Assembly: GCA_016342325.1 (NCBI GenBank)
Contig: JAEINR010000002.1
Coordinates: 124,001-188,000 of the forward strand
Direction: 5' to 3'
Length of the DNA: 64,000 nucleotides
Origin: Desulfobacterium sp.
Lineage (GTDB): Bacteria; Desulfobacterota; Desulfobacteria; Desulfobacterales; Desulfobacteraceae
The notes under the pieces are model-generated. The model was not told the DNA's origin. It saw nothing but the letters and a program-made list of their open reading frames with translations, and ran no database searches. Every line of letters starts with the position of its first letter. Position 1 is the first letter of the stretch. Shown here piece after piece: positions 48,327 to 56,490 of this stretch. The translations under genes and the position numbers were made by a program.

Positions 48327-49781
48327 ATGGATCTAAGGGTGCAGAAGGGGGCCTCTATGATTGTGCTGGATGAAACGTCTGCAACGTCTCTATATATGCA
48401 GATCTACGGACAGGTGAAAGGGCAGATCCTTTCCGGCAGGATCAAGGAAGGGAGTCGCCTTCCCTCCATCCGGTCCCTGTCGGTTTCCCTGGGGGTCAGC
48501 AAAAATACAGTCAAGGTTGCCTACCACCAGCTTTGTTCCGAGGGGTACTTGGTGAACAGGGCCCGGAGAGGGTTTTTCTCCCAGAGAATTGATCAGGAAT
48601 TGTTTCTGAACCTGAACGAAAAGAATGCGGGCAAGGCGGCAGAGGCCCGACCATTGGGGGAGGGAACCAGGTCGTCGAAGCAGGTGATCCGTTACGATTT
48701 TCAGTACGGTAATTTGAATCCCCGTGATTTTCCCATGGGAATTTGGCGAAAGATTGCCAACCAGGTTCTTTCTCCTATCAATAGTCGCTCCATGGCATCC
48801 TACCCGGAGCGGCAGGGGGAGTGTGGGCTTCGCACGGAGATTATGAAATACCTGCATATGTCCCGGGGGGTCTCCTGCCGGGCGAACCAGATCATTGTCT
48901 GTTCCGGGACCCGGTTTTCCCTCGGTCTGATCTGCCAGATGCTGAAGGAAGAGTTCGGGGGCGTTGCCATGGAGGAACCTGGGTATGACGGCGCCCGGGA
49001 TGTGTTTGTGAACTGTGGGCTTGAGGTGGCCCCTGTGGGGCATTGGGAGGAAGGCCTGGACCTGGGCGAACTCACCCAAAGCAAGGCACGGCTTCTTTAT
49101 CTCACCCCTTCCCACCAGTTTCCAACCGGGTCGGTGATGTCGATCCGAAAAAGGCTGGAGCTCCTGGACTGGGCAGAGCGGAACGCTGCCATTATCATTG
49201 AAGATGATTACGACAGCGAACTGAGATATGGGGGAAGACCGATTCCGTCCATCCAGAGCATCGACGGAAGGGGCCGGGTGATCTACCTGGGAACCTTTTC
49301 CAAATCCCTTTCTCCGGCCCTGCGGCTCAGCTATATGGTGCTGCCCCATCCCCTGCTTGAACGGTTTTATGAAAAATTCAGGAAATATGTCACTGGGGCT
49401 CCCTGGCTTGAGCAGAAAATCCTGACGTCTTTTATGGCCGACGGTCACTGGGAAAGGCATTTGAGAAAGGTTTGCCTTGCCAACAGGAAAAGACATGATG
49501 TTTTGATCCGGTCCGTTGAACGTGTCATGGCAGGTCGGGTGAGGCTCCACGGTAAAAATGCAGGGCTCCATGTGCTGCTGGAATTCAAGGACGGATCTTT
49601 CGAAGGGGAGCGATTGAGACAGGCCGGGGCGCAGGGGGTCCGGGTCTATCCCGCCGCCCATTACTGGATTCATCGGGAGCGGTATCCGGGTAACATGGTG
49701 CTGATGGGGTTTGGCAGCTTGGCGGAAAAAGAGATTGAAGAGGGGGTCTGTCTTTTGGGGGATGCCTGGTTTGGCAGGTGA
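48327..49781 (+). CDS. MocR/PdxR-type GntR regulator with PLP-dependent aminotransferase domain
   Basis: GRIKEGSRLPSIRSLSVSLGVSKNTVKVAYHQLCSEGYL; YLTPSHQFPTGSVMSIRKRLELLDWAERNAAIIIEDDYDSEL, YLGTFSKSLSPALRLSYMV. Confidence 0.93.
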   Translation: MDLRVQKGASMIVLDETSATSLYMQIYGQVKGQILSGRIKEGSRLPSIRSLSVSLGVSKNTVKVAYHQLCSEGYLVNRARRGFFSQRIDQELFLNLNEKNAGKAAEARPLGEGTRSSKQVIRYDFQYGNLNPRDFPMGIWRKIANQVLSPINSRSMASYPERQGECGLRTEIMKYLHMSRGVSCRANQIIVCSGTRFSLGLICQMLKEEFGGVAMEEPGYDGARDVFVNCGLEVAPVGHWEEGLDLGELTQSKARLLYLTPSHQFPTGSVMSIRKRLELLDWAERNAAIIIEDDYDSELRYGGRPIPSIQSIDGRGRVIYLGTFSKSLSPALRLSYMVLPHPLLERFYEKFRKYVTGAPWLEQKILTSFMADGHWERHLRKVCLANRKRHDVLIRSVERVMAGRVRLHGKNAGLHVLLEFKDGSFEGERLRQAGAQGVRVYPAAHYWIHRERYPGNMVLMGFGSLAEKEIEEGVCLLGDAWFGR

Positions 49782-49850
49782 CGTTTTCGGGGGAACTTCC
49801 AAGCCGGAAGACCCCCTAAACTACAGTCGCCCTAAGCTAAACCGGGGGGA

Positions 49851-50315
49851 TCAATCCCCGGCTTTACCCGTCATATGCTCAATTTTGATTCCATAGACCT
49901 TGGTTTTTTTTCCGTCGTTGGCCATGTATTTTTTTCCCGCGGTCATATGGGCCTTGCAAAATCGGGTGAGCAGCGCCATAAACCCTGTCTCCTTTTCTTC
50001 GTCAAAGACCTCTTTTGCGGTTCCGAACACAATGACGCTGTGGAAACAGGTGCTGAATTTTTGGGGGACGACTTTTGCATCCCCCACCACACAAAAGGAG
50101 ACCTTTGGGTGGGTCGTGATATTGTCCACCTTGTGGCCGGCCGTGGCACAATGGAAATAGATTGTGCCGTCGTGGTAGGCGTAGTTGAGGGGGACGGCAT
50201 AGGGCTGGCCGTCCGGTCCCAGGGTGGCCAGGACACCATGATCTCCCTTTTGCAGAATTGCAAGGGTTTCTTCCATGGAAAGCTGCTTTTCCTTTCGTCT
50301 CATTTTTCTAAACAT
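49851..50315 (-). CDS. Pyridoxamine 5'-phosphate oxidase-fold protein
   Basis: ETLAILQKGDHGVLATLGPDGQPYAVPLNYAYHDGTIYFHCATAGHKVDNI...VSFCVVGDAKV. Confidence 0.88.
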   Translation of the reverse strand: MFRKMRRKEKQLSMEETLAILQKGDHGVLATLGPDGQPYAVPLNYAYHDGTIYFHCATAGHKVDNITTHPKVSFCVVGDAKVVPQKFSTCFHSVIVFGTAKEVFDEEKETGFMALLTRFCKAHMTAGKKYMANDGKKTKVYGIKIEHMTGKAGD

Positions 50316-50426
50316 ACTTTGTCCTTCCTTTTTGGTGTGGTTATATCTTGTTTATAGGGACTGTACACCACTGCTGGCTCCTTTAAAAGGGTCAGATTAT
50401 GTAAAAAACAAGGGTACAGATGGGAG

Positions 50427-50735
50427 GGCCGAGGGCGAGGTGGTGAGGCCCATTGCCAACGGCACCGAGCAGCGGGAGATCGCAAGGGGGATGAACCGGG
50501 CCATTGCCTCCCGGACCTTCTCCCTGGTGAAAAGGGTGGCCCGGGAGATTGACGGCCTGACCATCTCCATGTCAGCCGATTTCGTCATCACCGATGTTAT
50601 GGTCGACGATATCATGGAGAAAACGGCCCAGGGTGAGAAATACCTGCCGGAATATCAGGTGGAGATCCTGGATGAAGGAGGGGAGCTGGTTGCCAGGGTG
50701 ACAAAACAGCTCTATATCCGGAAAAAAAAATTGAA
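50427..50735 (+). pseudogene. Chimeric duplicate scar: activase fragment joined to thioesterase fragment
   Basis: Near-identical to 47308..~47453 (GTEQREIARGMNRAIASRTFSLVKRVAREIDGLTISMS) joined in frame to a copy of ~47867..48025 (ADFVITDxMVDDIMEKTAQGEKYLPEYxVEILDEGGE). Confidence 0.85.
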
Positions 50736-50785
50736 AAGCAGCCCCGGGCGGTTTTTTTCTACAGGCCGCCCGGAGTCTGGGGGGG

Positions 50786-52813
50786 CTACATCAGGTCGTA
50801 CTTGAGGGTCAGGTAAAACGCCCTGGGGTTACTGCCGGCATACTGGTTTTCCCCGGACCAGAAACTGACATATTCAGAATAGGTTTCGTCGGTAAGGTTT
50901 TTCACATCCAGCGCCAGGGTCCATTTGTCGCTGATATGCTGGATCACCTTGAAATCAACGGTTCTGTACCCCTCGTAGGCGTGCTGGTTGGACCCATCCG
51001 TATACCAGGCATCGGCATCCGTATACCAGATGCGAAGTTCTGTTGTTTTCCAGGGCAGGGTGTATTCCATTCCCAGCTTCCAGATATAGCCGGGGATGCA
51101 GCGGAGCTCATTGCCGGCGTTGGGACCTTTTGTATATTCCGTGTCATGGTAAGTGTACGAGGTAAACAGCTCCAGGTGCTCCAGGGGAAAGAGGTTTAGC
51201 TCCACTTCATGGATCTTGCGGATGCCATCGCCTTCATCGACCCAGACGCCTTGAATTTCCCTGAAGATCTCCTCCTCCTGCTCGGAATAGGCGTAACGGA
51301 AAGAGATCCAGTCAACCGGGTCCGCCTTGAAGCCCAGTTCCCAGTAGAAGAAATCCCGTTCATTTCCGGCATTCTCCACATATTTTGCGGTGCCGTTGGG
51401 GAGCTGAAATGTTGTAGCCGCATTGGCATAAAAACTGTAACGCTCCAACGGGGTGATGGTGATGCCGCCCTTGTAGGTGGTCACATCATAATCCTTCATG
51501 TCCCTCGCGCTACCCCCCATATTGTCCTGGCCGTCACCATTGAACCTGTCATGGCGAATCCCGGCGAAAAGCCGGACAGAAGAGAGGGGATCATAATTTA
51601 CCTTGAGATATGCCCCGTAATTCTCAAAGGTGTAATCGGTGTCCGATGTCTTGGAGTTACGGGCCCGGGCGCTGGTGTTCCATTTTTCACCATGGCTTTC
51701 AAACCTGCGCCAGTCAAGCCCCATATCGATCCTCAACCGGCTTTCCCGGGCCAGGGAAAAATCCCGGCCAAGGTTGGTCAGAAAACCATAGGTTTTGTTT
51801 TCCCAATAACTTTCCGTTTGACCGCTTCCCCAGTCGGCGTACCGGGCATAGTCGTCATCAATGATCCAGGCCTTGGTTTCCAGGGGCATATTCCCGTTTA
51901 TATCCCAGTCCAGGTGGATGGATGCCTCGGTCAGATCCTTGTAGCCACCGTCATCCTCGGATGTGGGGCTGCTCTGGCGGGGGTCCTGTTCCCAGAGGGT
52001 TTCTCCTAAATAGCCCCCTGTGTCCCAGTCACTCTTGTAGGCGTGGGTCAAGAGGCCCAGCTGGGTGTTTTCGGTTGGCCGGTAAAACCACTTGCCATAG
52101 GCATTTTGCCGGGTTCGCTCGGTGTTATCCCGCCACCCTTCCGTTGTATAGTACTCACAGGAGTAGATCTGGTTGAACCTGCCGTCAGCGTGCTCACTTC
52201 CCAGGGATACGTAGGCTTTCTGGGAATCCCAGCTGCCAAGGGCGATTTTTGTCTTTTGGAAATCGCCCCGGGTGGGGGTGTGGTAATGGATCACGCCGGC
52301 CCGGCTCCAGTTGCCGTAGCGGGCATCGATGGGGCCCTTGATCACATCCACCCGCTGGATCTCCTCGGGTGTCAGCTGGTTGAGATCCGGTGCGCCGTCC
52401 GCACTTCCAAGGTGGGAATTGATGGGGATGCCGTCAATGGTGATGACCGTATGGCTGCCATGGCTGTTCATGTCGTGGCCCCGGAAGGTGAATCCGTTGG
52501 GAACACCTCCGTTCCCGTAATCACCGATGGTGATGCCCGGGACCTTGCGAAGGATCTCAAGGGCGTTATCCAGGTTCTCATACTGGATTTTTTCATACCC
52601 CAGCACATCCACGGATCCGGGTAGGTCAATGTTTTTGGTATCATCCGATTCTTCCCGGACCACCACCTCTCCGAGATTCATGAATATCTTGCCCGGTCCG
52701 GGCGCAAGTATCCGGTTTTCACTCTTTTTTTCCGTATCATCTGAAAACGTTTGGGGCACAATGGCGAAAAAGGCCATAAGTGTAATCAGCAGCACACGTA
52801 ATTTGTGATTCAT
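50786..52813 (-). CDS. TonB-dependent receptor (downstream end of NRPS cluster)
   Basis: Signal peptide from ATG at 52813; TonB box-like GEVVVREE; plug RVDVIKGPIDARYGNWSRAGVIHY; C-terminal FYLTLKYDLM. Confidence 0.9.
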   Translation of the reverse strand: MNHKLRVLLITLMAFFAIVPQTFSDDTEKKSENRILAPGPGKIFMNLGEVVVREESDDTKNIDLPGSVDVLGYEKIQYENLDNALEILRKVPGITIGDYGNGGVPNGFTFRGHDMNSHGSHTVITIDGIPINSHLGSADGAPDLNQLTPEEIQRVDVIKGPIDARYGNWSRAGVIHYHTPTRGDFQKTKIALGSWDSQKAYVSLGSEHADGRFNQIYSCEYYTTEGWRDNTERTRQNAYGKWFYRPTENTQLGLLTHAYKSDWDTGGYLGETLWEQDPRQSSPTSEDDGGYKDLTEASIHLDWDINGNMPLETKAWIIDDDYARYADWGSGQTESYWENKTYGFLTNLGRDFSLARESRLRIDMGLDWRRFESHGEKWNTSARARNSKTSDTDYTFENYGAYLKVNYDPLSSVRLFAGIRHDRFNGDGQDNMGGSARDMKDYDVTTYKGGITITPLERYSFYANAATTFQLPNGTAKYVENAGNERDFFYWELGFKADPVDWISFRYAYSEQEEEIFREIQGVWVDEGDGIRKIHEVELNLFPLEHLELFTSYTYHDTEYTKGPNAGNELRCIPGYIWKLGMEYTLPWKTTELRIWYTDADAWYTDGSNQHAYEGYRTVDFKVIQHISDKWTLALDVKNLTDETYSEYVSFWSGENQYAGSNPRAFYLTLKYDLM

Positions 52814-52841
52814 AAACGAGTTTCCTTTCAGTTTCAGGATT

Positions 52842-54083
52842 TCAGGGGCTTTTTGAAGCCCCAAGGGTCCAGTCCATGCATTGACAGGACAAAAGCCCCC
52901 TGGCTGTGGCTTGGTCGATGCCGTAGAGGTTCCGGTAAAACGCCAGGAGCCAGGATGGCAGGTTAATATCCCTGAACAGTTCCGGGTAGGCGGCCTTGGC
53001 CATGACCATCACATCGATGGGATACTCCAGCCGTTTTTCGCAATTGCAGGGGGTGAAGGGCAGGGCGGATACGTTGCGGTTCCGGATGGCTCGCATCTCC
53101 TTCAAACTTTGATAATAGGGTGCATCATAGAGTTCTCCCGGGGGATGGTATCCCCCGGAGGTGGCAAGCACGATCACGTCGGGATCCAGGGCCAGCAGGT
53201 GCTCAATGTTCAGCAGGCGCCAGGCGCCTGGTCGCCCAAAGGCGTTTTCTGCATGTACAAACCGGGTCATAAGGTGGGTCTGGAGGGTGTGGGTGCCCCT
53301 GACATACCCCGCCCCACCCTTGATCCTGGACCGGGGAGAGAGTCCGAGCAGCAGGATGCTCTTCCTGTTGCCCGGCGGGATTTTTCGGGTGCGTCGTTCA
53401 ATTCCGTCAAGGGTTTCTTCCAGAAAGGAGACCAGGTCCTCGGCCTTTTTTTCCTCCTGGAAGATCTGGCCGAGGAGTCGAATCTCCCGGCCCAGGGTAG
53501 AAATCCGGGGGGCGTCATGGGTGTTGGGCCCCCGGAGGACCACCAGGGGGATGTCCAGGGATTCCAGGAGGGCAAGGCGGGCCCGGTTTTTCCCTTCATC
53601 TTCGTAGAGGGAGGAACTCCCGGTGCGGATGATGATCAGATCCGGGTTGAGACCGGCAAGCTGCTCGTACTGGATGCCGGTTCCATACCGGGCCACCACA
53701 GGGAGTTTCATGAACCGGGGATTGAGATAGGTCACGGTGTTCATGGCGCCGTGAATTTCCCGGGTTTCCCCGTCCAGGGTCGGGTAGGAGAAATCCATGG
53801 TAAGTGGAATGGCTTTGGACCCAATGGCGATTATCTTTTCTGTGACCCCGAACCGGGTCATGACCCCTTCGATCATGCCGTCACTGACCGTGACCACCCG
53901 GTTGGCGCACCTTGGCACCTTGACCCGGACGCCTCTGTCATCCTCCACCAGGATGAAGTCAGATGCGTCTGCCGTTGAAAAAAGGGTGATAACCATAAGC
54001 CCCCCCAGGAGGCACCCCCTCCCTAAGTGGCAAAGCCTCCCCAGGCGTTTGGCCCATGCCAGGGCCGGGAAATGTTGTTTCAT
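52842..54083 (-). CDS. Periplasmic binding protein of iron/cobalamin type (FepB/BtuF-like)
   Basis: RVVTVSDGMIEGVMTRFGVTEKIIAIGSK, LAGLNPDLIIIRTGSS, HLLALDPDVIVLATSGG; ATG at 54083. Confidence 0.8.
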   Translation of the reverse strand: MKQHFPALAWAKRLGRLCHLGRGCLLGGLMVITLFSTADASDFILVEDDRGVRVKVPRCANRVVTVSDGMIEGVMTRFGVTEKIIAIGSKAIPLTMDFSYPTLDGETREIHGAMNTVTYLNPRFMKLPVVARYGTGIQYEQLAGLNPDLIIIRTGSSSLYEDEGKNRARLALLESLDIPLVVLRGPNTHDAPRISTLGREIRLLGQIFQEEKKAEDLVSFLEETLDGIERRTRKIPPGNRKSILLLGLSPRSRIKGGAGYVRGTHTLQTHLMTRFVHAENAFGRPGAWRLLNIEHLLALDPDVIVLATSGGYHPPGELYDAPYYQSLKEMRAIRNRNVSALPFTPCNCEKRLEYPIDVMVMAKAAYPELFRDINLPSWLLAFYRNLYGIDQATARGLLSCQCMDWTLGASKSP

Positions 54084-54129
54084 TTTGTTCTCCTGTTTTT
54101 CCTGCAAAGCGTGTCTGTTGAGCCGTTTT

Positions 54130-55332
54130 TCAGGGAACCGCAGTTCCCCGGGCATCGTCCCCGGCAGTTTCCTGATTTGGATGGGCGTATCCCAAGACAA
54201 TCCATGTGAAAAGGCCGATACAGGCAAACAGGGGAGACGAGATCAGGAACAGATGATTAATTCCCACGGTGGTAAGGAGGGTCCTGTTGATCATCGTACC
54301 CAGGGCGCCGCCGGATAGCATGGATAAGGACATCAGGGCCATGACCGACCCCCTGATACCGGGGATGAGGTTCTGGGCCACGGTCACGTAAGAGGTATGC
54401 AGGGAGACAAAGGAGAATCCCCATACCAGCAGCAAAAAGCAGATGAGGGGCACGGACGATACACGGGAGAGAAGGCCCATGGCCAGGGCGCCCCCCAGGC
54501 CGGTCCAGAGGCATAGCCGGGACAGGGCGATCTCCTTGATGACTCCGGCACACCGTGAACTGAGCACGCCGCCCAGGCCGAAAAAGGAGAGAATCCCGCC
54601 CACGGCAAAGAGATTCATTCCTGTGGCCTTACGCACCAGCTCCCCTGTGTAGGAAAAGGAACCAAACACCACAAACCCGGACAGGGCCACCAGAAAGAGA
54701 CACCCCAGCACCCTGCCGTTTTTAAAGGCCGCTTTGTATATCCCGCCAAACCCCAGCCGGGCCAGGGTTCCCGGCCTGTTCTCAAGGGTGACCGCCAGCA
54801 GGCATGAGATGGCGAGTTCGGCAAGGCCATAGGCCAAATACACGGTTTTCCAGGAGAACCAATGGGCAAGCGCCCCGCCCAGGGCCGTGGCCGTGGCTCC
54901 CCCGAGGAGCATGACACCCACGAGGGTCGAGATATTCTTCTGGCGCTGGGATTCGGGACAGGCATCCCCGATGATGGCAACGGCCATGGGCATGATGCCG
55001 GCGGCAAATGCGCCGTTCAACGCCCGGCAGGCGATCAGCTGGGGCAGGGTGTCCACAAGGGCGCAGGCGCAGCTGAACAGGGCAGTGCCAAAGGAGGAAA
55101 CCATGATTATCCTGGACCGTCCGAATCGATCCCCCAGGGGCCCCAGGACGATGTTGAAAAGCCCGAAGGCGATCATGTAAGCGGTGATCGACAAGGCGGC
55201 ATTGCTGATGCTGACATGCAGGTCCGTTGCAATGGAGATCAGAAGGGGGGCACCGGAATAGATGTCCCCGTTTGTTAAAAACCCCATGGCGCAAAGGGCG
55301 AACAGCCATGGGGCGGACGCGGTGGTTTTCAT
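54130..55332 (-). CDS. MFS transporter, candidate exporter
   Basis: 12-TM-like; FGLFNIVLGPLGDRFGRSRIIMVSSFGTALFSCACALVDTLPQLIACRALNGAFAAGIMPMAVA. Confidence 0.88.
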   Translation of the reverse strand: MKTTASAPWLFALCAMGFLTNGDIYSGAPLLISIATDLHVSISNAALSITAYMIAFGLFNIVLGPLGDRFGRSRIIMVSSFGTALFSCACALVDTLPQLIACRALNGAFAAGIMPMAVAIIGDACPESQRQKNISTLVGVMLLGGATATALGGALAHWFSWKTVYLAYGLAELAISCLLAVTLENRPGTLARLGFGGIYKAAFKNGRVLGCLFLVALSGFVVFGSFSYTGELVRKATGMNLFAVGGILSFFGLGGVLSSRCAGVIKEIALSRLCLWTGLGGALAMGLLSRVSSVPLICFLLLVWGFSFVSLHTSYVTVAQNLIPGIRGSVMALMSLSMLSGGALGTMINRTLLTTVGINHLFLISSPLFACIGLFTWIVLGYAHPNQETAGDDARGTAVP

Positions 55333-56465
55333 AGGGTGGGACTCCCCGGAGCGTTATTGTTCAAGGATGCACCGTCGGGAATCGTCTGTTTTTGGGATAA
55401 TTGGTTCTGCATGTCCATCAGGGCCCCACAGGTGGACCGGTCGAACCCGGGAATCCGCTTTTCCCAGCCCGTGACGTCGTCGAACCGGCAGACCCATTTG
55501 TCCTGTTCCCGGATTACGTTTCCGATTTTAAACCGGGGATCGGCCATCATCACGCAGGGATAGATTTCGAGCTCATGGGAAACGTAGAGGTGATCCATAT
55601 GCTTCCAGCTTCCTGCAAGGCAATAATGACCATGGCGGGCCGCCCGTTTAAAGGGGTTGTCACCAATGGGATTGGGTCCGAAGTTTCCCTGGACGTTGAT
55701 GGTTACGGGGGTGGCTGCATAGGCTTCACCGATTTCGTGATAGACCTGCCAGAAATGGTCGATCTCCTCCGGGGTAAGGATGGCATGGCGAAATGCCTTT
55801 GCCCGGCCAGTATAGATGAAGTTCTGGAAAAACACCTCGTCCACCCCCAGCTGGTCGGCTTCCGCCACCACCTCTTCCATGTGGGGAAAGGTGTCCCTGG
55901 ATACCAGGAAATTGGCCACCACTTTAAATCCGTTCTTCTTGAGAAGGCGTATGGCATCCAGGGAGATCTCCCGGCTCCGGTTCGTATAAAATGAATGGTA
56001 CTTCTCCGGGAACAGGGTGACCCGGACATCTTCGATGCGGTTTTCCTTCAGGAGCGGGAAAAAATTTTTGTGCTGTTGGGCCACGACGATGCCGTTTGTG
56101 GAAATTTGCCGGATTCCGCACAACTTGAGCAGCGCCAGGTAATTCCAATACTCCGGCAGCCATTCGTTCACGATGGGGTGGACGTAATACCCTTGGTCAC
56201 GGAACAGGTCGATGATGCCCAGGGCATGGTCATAGGGGATCCCCCCGCCCTTGTCGCTGCCGCTCTGGTAGCAGTACTTGCAGGTTGAGTTGCATTGGTT
56301 GGTCAACCAGATAAAGACGTCCTTTTCGTGGAAATCCTTGAATCGTTCCGGGTCGCCCAGGATGTCATAGACCGTATCCCTGAGGTTGTTCATTTTTCCG
56401 TCAAAATTATCGTAACTGAGCCGCCGGGTGTCCTGAATGGCTTCTCTCGTGATCTCTGTGGTCAT
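55329..56465 (-). CDS. Radical SAM protein with extra C-terminal cysteines
   Basis: VFIWLTNQCNSTCKYCYQSG (CxxxCxxC); SPASM-like tail cysteines GHYCLAGSW...IYPCVMMAD...STCGALM; 4-bp overlap with the MFS gene. Confidence 0.9.
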   Translation of the reverse strand: MTTEITREAIQDTRRLSYDNFDGKMNNLRDTVYDILGDPERFKDFHEKDVFIWLTNQCNSTCKYCYQSGSDKGGGIPYDHALGIIDLFRDQGYYVHPIVNEWLPEYWNYLALLKLCGIRQISTNGIVVAQQHKNFFPLLKENRIEDVRVTLFPEKYHSFYTNRSREISLDAIRLLKKNGFKVVANFLVSRDTFPHMEEVVAEADQLGVDEVFFQNFIYTGRAKAFRHAILTPEEIDHFWQVYHEIGEAYAATPVTINVQGNFGPNPIGDNPFKRAARHGHYCLAGSWKHMDHLYVSHELEIYPCVMMADPRFKIGNVIREQDKWVCRFDDVTGWEKRIPGFDRSTCGALMDMQNQLSQKQTIPDGASLNNNAPGSPTL

Positions 56466-56490
56466 GTTGCTCTCCTTGTGGTTGCTGGGT

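Noticed and set aside
50275-50426. N-terminal part of the 176-aa ORF 50275..50805
   Set aside because: Antisense to the PPOX-fold gene start and its promoter; only the downstream chimeric scar is meaningful.
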